Source of the DNA: Fallopia convolvulus
Taxonomy: Eukaryota > Streptophyta > Magnoliopsida > Caryophyllales > Polygonaceae
Length of the DNA stretch: 64,000 nucleotides
Assembly (NCBI GenBank): GCA_964016875.1
Contig: OZ024724.1
Span: 31,023,786-31,087,785 of the forward strand
Reading direction: 5' to 3'
The translations under genes and the position numbers were made by a program. Under the pieces are notes generated by a model. That model did no database searches and was not told the origin of the DNA. It saw only the letters and a list, made by a program, of their open reading frames with translations. This document shows, in pieces, positions 11,458-21,605 of the stretch; the first letter of the stretch is position 1, and each line of letters begins with the position of its first letter.

Positions 11458-12080
11458 ATGGAGACAAGAGCTTCATCCTCTCATGTGGAAAGGCCAAGGA
11501 AGAAATCCAAGAAGTCAAGGAAAGAGCCGAAGTTGGATGATGTCTATTTGGAGGATGATGAGCAAGTGGAGAATTATGGAAGATATATGGCGCTTGAGCA
11601 CCACACGAGGTGGCTTGATTGGGAAGCCGTGAGGAAGATGGACATGGATCAAGCCCTTCCAAGATGCTACTCCCACATCGGTCTTAATGGAATGCTAAGG
11701 TGGGACAACACTCACTACCCCGCCCTCACCTCGGAATTCATGGCCACATTCGAGTGCATTAATGATAATGTAGAGGATGAGGAAGGGGCGATCACTTTCC
11801 GATTGGGCAACGAGGACCACAATCTCACTCTTAGGGATTTGGCTACCTACTTCGGGTTTCCATGCCCAAGAGAAGAGGCCGGCGTCAACAATGAGAAGGT
11901 GAACCAAGTGTGGCGTCATGTGGCCGGGAAGAGTGAGATGAGAAAGGGCGCCTCCACAACCGAGATTGCTAGCCCTCTTTTTCGGGTCATGGTGCGAGTC
12001 TTGGGGTGTGCAATCTATGCTCGTCATGAGTTGAGCAAGCCGATGAAGGAGGAGATCATGTTGCTCCATGAGATGCTCTT
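11458..12080 (+). pseudogene. ATHILA-type second ORF of element A, truncated by element B
   Basis: Starts METRASSSH after a predicted leader intron and runs 207 codons with no stop before element B begins at 12081. It contains a basic N-terminus (KKSKKSRKEPK) and the region seen in the Arabidopsis retrotransposon ORF-1 (ATHILA) family: YPALTSEF, an ITFRLGNEDH block and the FPCPREEAG turn. Element B's intact homologue continues well beyond this point, so at least half is missing. The protein occupies the env-like position of Athila; its function is unknown. Confidence 0.8.
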
Positions 12081-13086
12081 TGATGTTCGCAATTTTGATA
12101 TAGTTTTTGATAGGTTTTCTTTGTTTATTAGGATTAATTTTGTCTAGTTTAGGTTTAGTTTTGAGTGTTTTTAGTTAGTTTTGTATAAATCTGCGAAAAG
12201 AGTGGAATCTACGCTATTTTGTGTATTTTGCAGGTTTTAGCTAGGAAAGGAGCTAAATGGAGCTAAATTTGGAGCATCACAATGAAGGACGGGAAAGTGC
12301 AAGATTTAAGAAGTCGAAGCTCAAGGAAACGAGAGGAAGTGTTGAAGAAAACGAAACCCCTGGCTCGTTAACGAGGCTGTGAACGTTAACGAGGCCACGA
12401 CGAAGAAGATTTCGGAGTTTTATTTTATTATTCACCGATCCTGAGCGGGAATTTATTTCCGTATCGGTTGATTATCTTTTTAGAATCTTTATGGGTTGAT
12501 AGAATATGTATTTTAGGGTTTAATATCTTTTTAGATTTTATTTCTATCTTTTAGAGATTGTTTCTATCTTTTTAGAAAGTTTTTATCTTTTAGCTTTCTA
12601 GTTTTTTAGGATTTTCTAGTATAAATACCCTTCTATCTAGCATAGAAGAGGGGGGCTTAATTTAGGAGGGGGGCGAATTTTTGGAGTAGAGTTTTAGAGT
12701 TAGTTTTGGAGAAGGCCGAAGGAAAGGCTGCCGGATCGGAAGTCGGTGACGAGGGGTCGGTGACGACAGTTTCCGAGGTTCGTTGATCGAGTTTGTGGTT
12801 CGGTGATTGTTTTGTTCTGATTCTCTGTAAGACGATATTTTTGTTATTAATTTAAGTTGGAGTTTTGTTTTCATGTTTGTTTTTATTGAAGTTTTTAGTT
12901 TGTTTATCATGAATAGTGAGTAGTCTATTTTTCTAGGGTCGGGGTTAAGCCCGGCATAGTTGAGCATGTTTGATAAAGTAAGGTAGTGTTTTGAATGCTT
13001 TTATTTTTATTGAGATTGTTTGTTGTGTTTAATACCGAAACGGGAGTTGAGGTAATTTGAGTTTTAACTTGATTGAAAGAGAAACG
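12081..13086 (+). repeat. Truncated 5' LTR of element B
   Basis: Matches the first two thirds of the 3' LTR at 21606-22615, then switches at GATTGAAAGAGAAA (about 13073-13086) directly into gag coding sequence. About 500 bp of LTR, the primer site and the 5' part of gag were deleted together. Confidence 0.85.
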
Positions 13087-15309
13087 CATCATAGCTGCTG
13101 AAGGTGTCTCACTAGAATATGTTCTGTTGAAAGCTTTTAGATGGTCACTTACTGGAAAGGCCCTAAACTGGTTAGAGAGCCTACCTTCTAAGTCTATCAG
13201 GACTTGGAAAGCTTTGTATGATCAATTTCTTACAAAGTTTTTCCCTCCTGCTAAGACAACGGAGTTAAGGAAACGCATCACCTCTTATCACCAGTTGCCT
13301 AATGAGACCTTTGTTGAAACATGGAAAAGATTTAAAGAGATGCTTAGACAATGCCCTACTCATGGGCAACCATTATATGTATTGCAAGAAATCTTTTTCC
13401 AGGGTATCAACGCAGAGACCAAGAACCGCATCAACACGCATACTGCGTGCGGTTTTATAGAAATGAACCCGACAGAGGCGTGGGAACTGTTGGACAAGCT
13501 GGCGAATTACGATGTTATGTACGGAACCCAGCAGGCTCCACAAACTCAAAAACGTCTCTATGTGCCCAATCGAGATGAAGTTGACCCCGATGTTAAAAAT
13601 CAATTCTTACAAGATGAGGTCAACCGTTTGAGGAAACAGGTAAGTTTTCTGAAATCCTCTCAATCATGTCAAGAATGTGGTTCTTCTGCGCATAGCACTT
13701 CTGCTTGCACTAACATTGAGCAGGTTAGAACCGCTAAGACGATAGCTGAGATGAATTACATTAGAGGACCCTACAGGAACCAGCCTAATTACAATGACAG
13801 GTCGAACAACTATCAATCGTGGGACAATCAAAATGCAAACCATAATTACACAGGGCCCCCGCAAGATAGACGACCTGCACCATATCGACCTCCAGGCCAT
13901 CAGGAGACACCATCATGGGCTCAAGAGATTAAAGAGGGCATCAATGGATTGGATAAAAGATGGGGAGAGTTCGATATTTGGAAGAAGAGTGTTGATTCCC
14001 AACTAGGAGACCTTGTTGCACGGATTCCAAGACCACAAGGGCAACTCCCGGGTCGTACCGAAAAGAACCCTAGAGGCCAAATATCAACAGTACACCTTAG
14101 AAGCGGGAAGACACTACCGGAGAGAATTCAAGCTGAAGAGAAGGAGGAACAAGATCTCGCCAGCCAGCTCGTTAACGAGCCAGCGAGAGCTAGTACCGAA
14201 CCTACAAGCCAGGATGACGAGGCTCCGAGGATTCCTGACGAGCTCAGCCCAGGTAAGTTTTCTAAACCGAGTCCTCCTCTCATTCCCAGGCTCGTTAACG
14301 ACCCCACCAGGGTCGGTAACGACCCGCCGAGGACACCGAACGACCCCAGTGTCGACCCGGTACTCTCACCTTTCGAGCCTAACTTGGTTCCGAGTATGGT
14401 GAAAACTCTTCCATTCCCAGTTAAGAAATCTATGGAATCTATTGAGAGTACGTTCAAGCGTTTCGTTAAGATTCTTCAGGGCATTAATATTTCCATCCCA
14501 TTCGCTGAGGCCCTAAGCGAAATGCCGGCTTACACAAAAATTTTGAAAGATATTCTTAGCAGGAAAAGGTCTATTACAGAGCTGCAGGACGAGGTCAGAT
14601 CCATAGCTCTTCCAGAAAAGCTTGGAGATCCTGGGAGGTTTGCAATCACAATCGGCATAGGCAACCACAAGTTCAAAGCGTTATGCGATCTTGGTGTCAG
14701 TGCTAGTCTTGTTCCACTCTCAATTTGGTCTAAAGCCAATATGGGACCACTGGAACCAGTAGACATGAATCTGTACATGGCAGATGGGTCAAGTGTCAAA
14801 GCAACAGGAGTAGTGGACGATTACCCTATTCAAGTCGGGAATTCTTCATACCCAATGATTTTATTGTCCTTGATATGCCTGAAGACCCTCATGTCCCCAT
14901 AATTCTCGGGCGACCATTCTTAGCCACAGCAGGAGCAAGAGTTGATGTGCGTAAGGGACTCCTCACTTTTGATATAGGAGAGGAACGGGTGGAATTCAAT
15001 TTAGATCAGAAAGCTAACGACCCAATTGGAGTGGCACAGCTAGAGTTGACTCAACCCGAACCAGACACCACAGCCCCTACCGAGCCACATCTGCCGATCA
15101 ATGATGCTCCCATGCACAAAAGCCCTACTACAGAGGTTACAGAAAAGTCCAAACCACCTTGGCTTTCGGACTATACCATTAACCCAGGGATATCGAGCTT
15201 ACTAATAGAAGAAGAAGGTCCCGATTTAGCAATTCAAGTGCACAGAGGCAGTAAGGCTACAGGCACGGTATTTGAAGACCCTAACATGGCCAGACATGAA
15301 CCACCATGA
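13087..15309 (+). pseudogene. Athila-type Gag-protease of element B (5' truncated, frameshifted)
   Basis: Closely parallels element A's protein. Coding begins mid-gag (RIIAAEGVSLEYVLL) at the LTR junction and continues through the gag core, a CX2CX4HX4C knuckle (CQECGSSAHSTSAC at about 13667), a Pro-rich linker and the protease (CDLGVSAS at about 14687). An apparent one-base loss near 14843 moves the frame; the protease resumes as MPEDPHVPIILGRPFLAT from 14875. The ORF ends GTVFEDPNMARHEPP, which looks like the last residues of an Athila Pol joined to the protease tail, so the RT-integrase block was probably removed in frame. There is no start codon of its own. Confidence 0.85.
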
Positions 15310-15680
15310 GACGAGCAAGAGAGCTCGTCGGGCTAACGACGTTAAACATAGCGCTTACGGGAGGCAACCCGCTTTTTAGAATAGGTTTAGTTTATTTTAT
15401 TTTATTTTATTTTTCTTTTAGATTATTTCCTAGCTTTCTTTTATTTTTCTTTTTTTAGTTTAAATAGGATAGAAATAAGATTTTTTAAGCTAACAAGATT
15501 TCAGGAAAAAAGGGGTCGAAATGCACTCGAGGAGGCTACGGTGGCTCGTTAACGACCCACTCAAGGTCGTTAATGACCCAGTTCGGACGACCCGATTCGT
15601 CACAATACGAGGCAGGTAAGTAACTCTAACCTAGTTAACTTTTTCTAACCCTAGCCGCCACCCCCTCTATCTTTACCCCT
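15310..15680 (+). other. Post-pol non-coding segment of element B
   Basis: Contains GGGAGGCAACCCG at about 15359-15371 and two copies of the TCGTTAACGA family motif at 15546 and 15567 (the latter with one mismatch). No gene. Confidence 0.6.
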
Positions 15681-16532
15681 CCTATAAAAACCCTTCTACC
15701 CCTCCCAAAATTCTACCACAATCTCTCCCAACTTTCACTCTCAAACCCAAACTCTCTCAATCCCTTTCCCTTTTCTCCTACCGAGTCGGAAATCCCACAT
15801 TAACGACCACCGGAGACGCCATCGTTACCGGAGTTCGAAAGCCCTTTCACCATCGACGACGAGCTCGTTAACCTACTCCGATCCCGACCCTTGTCCTTTT
15901 AATTCTCGGTTCTCCGGTATGATTTCTAAACCCTTGCTTGAAATTGCATGATTGAGTATCTATAGGGTTAAATTTCATATCTTGAATCATGATTTTTAGG
16001 GAGATCGATGAGCATGCCTAAATTCCGTTCTAAAAATTCTTGATTATGCTTAGTTGTTCATGTTTTAGGTAAGATTATTCATGATAGATTAGCTATTGTA
16101 ACCCTTTAGTTAAGAAAGCATGAATTTTTCTTGTTCTAGATCTAAAAGTTCGAACTTTGCATGTCAAAATTTCGGGAAATTTGTAGCATGTTCGGGATAG
16201 GTAATTGAGTAAGAATGGGGTGCTTTTACCCTATGAGGGAATTGTGGAGAATAATATAAGATAGCATGCTTGATTTGTGCTGAATTAGAGGTAGATTCAA
16301 TTTCGGACATTACTGGTTCCGCTCTCGGTGGCTCGTTAACGACCCACCCAGGCTCGTTAACGACCCTGCACTTCATCAATGCTTAATCCGAGGCCAGCTT
16401 CGTGAACAACCCAATTGGGTAGTTTATGAATAATTCTGAGGTTAATTTTGAGACCAAGTATGGGGTCTCGTACCTAATATTTTTTTTGAGTGGATCTTAT
16501 CTTGGAAAATTTTCGATTATTTTATAGGATCC
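15681..16532 (+). promoter_or_regulatory. Internal promoter and leader intron before the ATHILA ORF (element B)
   Basis: TATA box CCTATAAAAA at 15681-15690, then a CT/CA-rich leader typical of plant 5' UTRs, donor CTCCG|GTATGA at 15916/15917 and acceptor TTTATAG ending at 16527, with the ATG six bases later. This mirrors element A. Confidence 0.55.
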
Positions 16533-18142
16533 ATGGCTAGTTCAAGCAGACCCGCTACCCGAGCCCAGAAGAAGAGGAGAAACCACAGGTCTCCATCTCC
16601 ACCCCGAGTGGACAATGTGATTTTGAGCAGTCAGAGCCAAGTACGGCGCTACCGGGATTTCTTGAAGAAGGACCATTACACTCGATGGTTCTCGAAGTCT
16701 AGCGCCGTCTCTACAGGCATCTATACGGATGTCAAGGACGCTTTTTCCATCCTTGGGGCCGCACACTTATTGAAGCAAGAGAGCTTGCCACATTATTCGG
16801 CCCTCACATCCGAGTTCTTGGCCACCTTACAGACCAACTTCTCGTCGAAAATCTCGGCGGGACGCATACGGTTCCGGCTCGGTAACGAGGACCGTGACTT
16901 CACCATGGCGGAGTTCAATGCAATCTTGGAGCTCCCAAACCCGTCTAGAGACTATAGCTTGAAGGACTACCGAGTGACCCGCACTTGGAGCTACATCACC
17001 GGAGAGGTTCAATCCTCCACCGCGGCGCTATCCGGGGCAACCATAGTCAACCCCATCTTCCGGATCATCTTGAGAGTCCTCGCCGCACTATTCTGGCCGA
17101 AGAAAGAGTTGAACCGGTCTACAAGGACGGAGGTCGCTTGCTTCCGCACCATCCTCTTCGAGGAGCCCGGCCCCTTGAATTTGGGGTACGAATGGCTCTA
17201 CTACATCGAGAAGTCCCACAAATCCAAGGAGGTATGGTGTGGCAATTTGGTTAGCCTCTTGGCTAAGAATCTTGGAGTGGATCTCACCCGCTACACACCG
17301 GCCCACGCTCAACTCCTCAACAAGAACTATTGGTATAGCGCCGGGATCTTCGTGCAAGCCGAGGGAGGCTACAAAGTGAAGGTTCGAGATCAAGTCGTCA
17401 TACCTTCCCTCGACATATACGAGCTACTCTACGTACCAAATTGGTACGAGGTGTGGACGGGTCAGCCTTACCCATTGGAGCCAAAACCGGAAGATGAGCT
17501 CTCACTTAGGCCATGTCACACCCGGTTTGAGCGGGACGATGTGGACGAATATGAAGAAGAAGATGAGCAAGAAGATACCGAGGTCGTAGGCAATGACACC
17601 GAGGAAGCCGATACCGAGGGCGGCACTGAGGAGCTCAACTTTACAGAAGAAGACATGGAGACAGAGGAATTAGGAGGCAATATCTTCGTCAACGAGCCAA
17701 CCAAGGTGTTAACGACCATTTCCAGCCACCACCCAACACTGTTAACGAGGCAACCAGCTTCGTTAACGAAGTGCCGCAAGCTCCTGTCGACCCTCCACCA
17801 GCTCCTGTCGACCCTCATGCATATGGCTTAATGCCTTACAACCCGGTGATGTACCAAGATCACTTCCAGCCTCACTATCCACCACCTCCTCAGCCCGAGT
17901 ACGCAAGATCGAGCATACCACCACCATGGGCCGAGGATCTTTCTGCACGGATGCAGCAGCTTCACCTCCAGACCGATCACATTCATCGGAGGATGGATAG
18001 ATGTGAAACCGTCTATTCCGCACGCATGTCGAGGGAGGACGAGCAGCAACGTCAGAGAGAGGCATAGGATGCTGAGCGTTGGAGGACGATGTATGACTTC
18101 ATGGGGCACTTTGAGCACTATTTTCCTCCACCGAACCGTTGA
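16533..18142 (+). pseudogene. ATHILA-type second ORF of element B (frameshift and late stop)
   Basis: Starts MASSSRPATRAQKKRR with a basic N-terminus. The ATHILA region includes HYSALTSEFLATL, IRFRLGNEDRDFTM and a conserved block around LNLGYEWLYYIEKS, then a highly acidic stretch (EEEDEQEDTE). Near 17700-17765, inside a cluster of family motifs, the frame shifts; the homologous Pro-rich tail (PHYPPPPQPEYARSS) continues in another frame from about 17771, and a TAG at 18066-18068 interrupts it before its end at PPPNR. No transmembrane segment is visible, so calling it an envelope gene would not be justified. Confidence 0.8.
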
Positions 18143-18639
18143 TCAAGCTCAAGATGAAGCTTCCTTTCCTTGTTTCTACTTTTGTAAGTTTTATGTCTTT
18201 CTTTTTCTTTTTAATTTTTTGTTTTCTTTTCTATTTCTTTTTCCTATTCTTCTTATTTATCTTACAGTGGGGACACTGTAATTTTAAGTATGGGGTGGGA
18301 AGAAAGTAGAAAAATTATGTCCTAGGTGTTTTTATGTTTTATGTAGTTGTTACTTCTGTTAAATCGAAAAAACCAAAAAAAAATTGAAAATTTTGAAAAA
18401 TCCAAAAAGAGTTTAGAGTTGATAGATATCCCTTCTTAAAAGTTCTATGATAGCAATCATTAGCTTGACCATATAATTCCTTGCAAATATGTCTTTGAAA
18501 GTATAGCCGGATTCTTAAAAGTTGAAATTATTGTTTTTTAGAAGAGAATAGCATTAGATGAAATTGAGCACATATACCTTATAGCATAGATGATGCAATC
18601 CAACAAAATCTACCTTGTGAGATATTTTTGGCCTTATAG
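18143..18639 (+). other. 3' non-coding region of element B, left part
   Basis: T-rich sequence between the ATHILA ORF and the LTR-only insertion. No gene. Confidence 0.5.
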
Positions 18640-18803
18640 TGATGAGAATCTGATCGTTGTCAAAGAAAGTTCCAACTTAATTTGATCTTGGCTTGCCTTG
18701 CTTGTGGTATTTATTTTGAGATGAAAGCGAAAGAGATGACAAGTGATTCAAACAAACGGGAAAACTCACTTTAATTTTAAATATAGGGATAAGCAATCGA
18801 AAG

Positions 18804-18990
18804 ACCAAGGATATGACACACCAAGGTAATTCGAAAGAGGGATAAGCAATTGAATCTTATGTGGATATGACTCACCACAAGAGAATCGAAAGAGGGTTCG
18901 AATCTCATAGGATATAACTCACCTAAAGAGAAACGAAGGATTCGTTCGGATATAACTCACCGAACATGTTTGGATATTACACACCAAACA
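18804..18990 (-). repeat. Five stem-loops with varying stems and a common loop (first LTR copy)
   Basis: Units at 18804-18827, 18860-18879, 18908-18925, 18944-18965 and 18967-18990. Plus-strand loops are ATATGACACA, ATATGACTCA, ATATAACTCA, ATATAACTCA and ATATTACACA. Stems are TGTGG/CCACA, TAGG/CCTA, GTTCGG/CCGAAC and TGTTTGG/CCAAACA for units 2-5; unit 1 pairs only ACC..GG/CC..GGT. They lie downstream of the predicted transcription start. Confidence 0.8.
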
Positions 18991-19730
18991 AGGAAATCAC
19001 TCCCAGACACTCCCATTGGTTTTTTTCAAAAATTCAACTTATCCTATTACAAGAGAAACAAGGACCTTTAAATAGGCATACAAAATTGGGTTACAAAACC
19101 CTTCGTTTTCATCTCACCTACCACATATTTAAATGAATACAATTTATGGAGGACGCCCCTTTTAAGTCCATGTAGGTGATGGAATTGTTTTGGCTTCTTT
19201 TGACTTGAATATGATGAAAACCTTTCACGTCCAGATTCGAGATTCTAGAAAGATTGATGATTTCTAGATTGTTCTTGGCTGATTTAGGAAAACTATTAAA
19301 CATAGAAGTTGTAGAGCATCAAGTAAGCTTTCCAACGGTTCTTTAATTGCCCCAATCAGACCACCACAGCCTTCAAACGAGCCAAAATACTGAAGCATGT
19401 TCTAGGGATCCGAGAACTAGAAAATAACCTTTTCATTTGTCTTGAACTTTCGGATGCGGAATCCCGGGTCACATCATCCTCTCCACCTTTGAAAAGATTC
19501 GTCCTCGAATCTTCATGCACCTATACCCTTGAGAATCTCTCTTCGACTTCTAGCTCTGATACCAAATGATGAGAATCTGATCGTTGTCAAAGAAAGTTCC
19601 AACTTAATTTGATCTTGGCTTGCCTTGCTTGTGGTATTTATTTTGAGATGAAAGCGAAAGAGATGACAAGTGATTCAAACAAACGGGAAAACTCACTTTA
19701 ATTTTAAATATAGGGATAAGCAATCGAAAG

Positions 19731-19917
19731 ACCAAGGATATGACACACCAAGGTAATTCGAAAGAGGGATAAGCAATCGAATCTTATGTGGATATGACTC
19801 ACCACAAGAGAATCGAAAGAGGGTTCGAATCTCATAGGATATAACTCACCTAAAGAGAAACGAAGGATTCGTTCGGATATAACTCACCGAACATGTTTGG
19901 ATATTACACACCAAACA
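19731..19917 (-). repeat. Five stem-loops, second LTR copy
   Basis: Same array as in the other LTR, offset by 927 bp. This copy lies in the 5' LTR of the minus-strand element, so it would be in the transcript leader between cap and primer site. Confidence 0.8.
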
Positions 19918-20408
19918 AGGAAATCACTCCCAGACACTCCCATTGGTTTTTTTCAAAAATTCAACTTATCCTATTACAAGAGAAACAAGGACCTTTAAAT
20001 AGGCATACAAAATTGGGTTACAAAACCCTTCGTTTTCATCTCACCTACCACATATTTAAATGAATACAATTTATGGAGGACGCCCCTTTTAAGTCCATGT
20101 AGGTGATGGAATTGTTTTGGCTTCTTTTGACTTGAATATGATGAAAACCTTTCACGTCCAGATTCGAGATTCTAGAAAGATTGATGATTTCGAGATTGTT
20201 CTTGGCTGATTTAGGAAAACTATTAAACATAGAAGTTGTAGAGCATCAAGTAAGCTTTCCAACGGTTCTTCAATGGCCCCAATCAGACCACCACAGCCTT
20301 CAAACGAGCCAAAATACTGAAGCATGTTCTAGGGATCCGAGAACTAGAAAATAACCTTTTCATTTGTCTTGAACTTTCGGATGCGGAATCCCGGGTCACA
20401 TCATATAG

Positions 20409-21605
20409 GGAGAACATTTATAAATCCCTCTTCTTTTTTGTGTGATTTACTCTCCTTATGCATATTATCTCTTGGAATTGTGATGGTTATCTATTTCTTG
20501 AGACCCTTATAGGATTTTTAGTTCATTACTTGTAAAGATCATATGATAGAGAACTTATTTTTATGAGCCCTATTATCCCCTATCTACCTTTATATTATTC
20601 CTTCTTTTGATAACCAATTTTGGCCTGAAACCTTTTATTTTTAGCTCCACAAAATTATTCCCTAGCCGATGAAAGCTTGACCCTATCCGGGGATTAGGAC
20701 TTAGTGTTGGTTATGGTGATGGTTTTGTTGAGTGAGATGTTTTGGTTCAAGTGTGGGGTAATATGGGTTGGGTGAAGTAAAGTCTTGCAGTTTACCATGT
20801 AAAAGGAGTTTGGTTCCCTGAATGCACTTACAAAAGAAGTGGAAGTAAAGAAAAAGAAAAAAATGAGCAATGACATCGTTACCGACTCTGCAGGTTCGGT
20901 ACCGACCTTCCGCAGAAAAAAAAATGAAAATCATAAAGGGAGGAAGAAAAAGAAAGAAAAAGTTGAGTAATAGTGAAAATGTGCATGAGCCAAATTTCCT
21001 AAGTGTTTGTAAGCAAGATTAATTGGGATATAAATAGGTGAGTGAAAATAAGTGTGCATAATATGAGAGTGAGTTTGGTTATTTTATACGAGAGTTTTGA
21101 TATTATGTGTGAGTTTTTAGGAGTCTTTGATTCCCGGATATTATTAGCACCACATGACCAAAATATCTCCATGCCTTATTGTTATTACCAAGCCCCATTA
21201 CAACCCGACCGAATGGAAGCTTCTATGAAGTTTTTCATTGAGCCTAAGTTCTCTTGATGATTCTCTGCTTGTTTTGACAAATCTTGGATGGAGAGTATTG
21301 GTGATATAAGTTACAATTTCTATGAGTTTTTGTATATAGGATGAGTTGAGAGATTGAAATTATAAGCCCAAACACATGATAGTGAGTGAAACACATTATA
21401 TCCCTTGAGAGGTTGGATTGTATTGTTTTATGTCTATTTAAGTGCATATATGTGTGAGGATGTTAATAGTCTTTTGCTATAATTTTCTTATGTATAGATG
21501 TTGCTTTTTGAATATGGCTATGTCTTGATAAGCATGATTTGTTTTGGTTTTGGTTAGTATCTTGATTATTGCTTGAGGACAAGCAAGTCTAAGTATGGGG
21601 TATTT
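20409..21605 (+). other. 3' non-coding region of element B, right part
   Basis: No convincing gene. Contains two family-motif variants near 20877-20906 (ATCGTTACCGA and TCGGTACCGA) and ends with the purine-rich AAGTATGGGGTATTT that abuts the 3' LTR. Confidence 0.5.

Larger units (their letters stand above)
5608..12080 (+). mobile_element. Athila-like element A, pol-less, 3' half missing
   Basis: Order: 5' LTR 5608-7015, Asp-type primer site at 7022, gag-protease ORF 7167-10136, post-pol landmark (GGGAGGCAACCCG at about 10184), internal promoter and leader intron, then an ATHILA-type ORF from 11458. The ORF is cut at 12080 by element B. RT, RNase H and integrase are absent although the sequences on both sides of where they belong are present. 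The 5 bases before the element are CGCAG; the matching right-hand duplication cannot be tested because the right half of A is not in the window. Confidence 0.85.
18640..20403 (-). mobile_element. Small LTR-only (TRIM-like) retrotransposon
   Basis: Two LTRs of 837 bp each (18640-19476 and 19567-20403) enclose only 90 bp. On the minus strand the interior starts with a tRNA-Met primer site (TGGTATCAGAGCT, 19564-19552) and ends with a purine tract (AAAGGTGGAGAGGA) directly before TGATGTGACC. Perfect 5-bp duplications TATAG lie at 18635-18639 and 20404-20408. I count about four differences between the LTRs, so the insertion is recent. There is no coding capacity. A TATA-like CTATTTAAAG (minus strand, about 19075 and 20002) places transcription start near 19040/19967. 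The LTRs are longer than usual for TRIMs. Confidence 0.92.

Noticed and set aside
11458..18142. Envelope genes
   Set aside because: The ORFs lie in the env-like position of Athila, but I see no signal peptide or membrane helix; they match the ATHILA ORF family.
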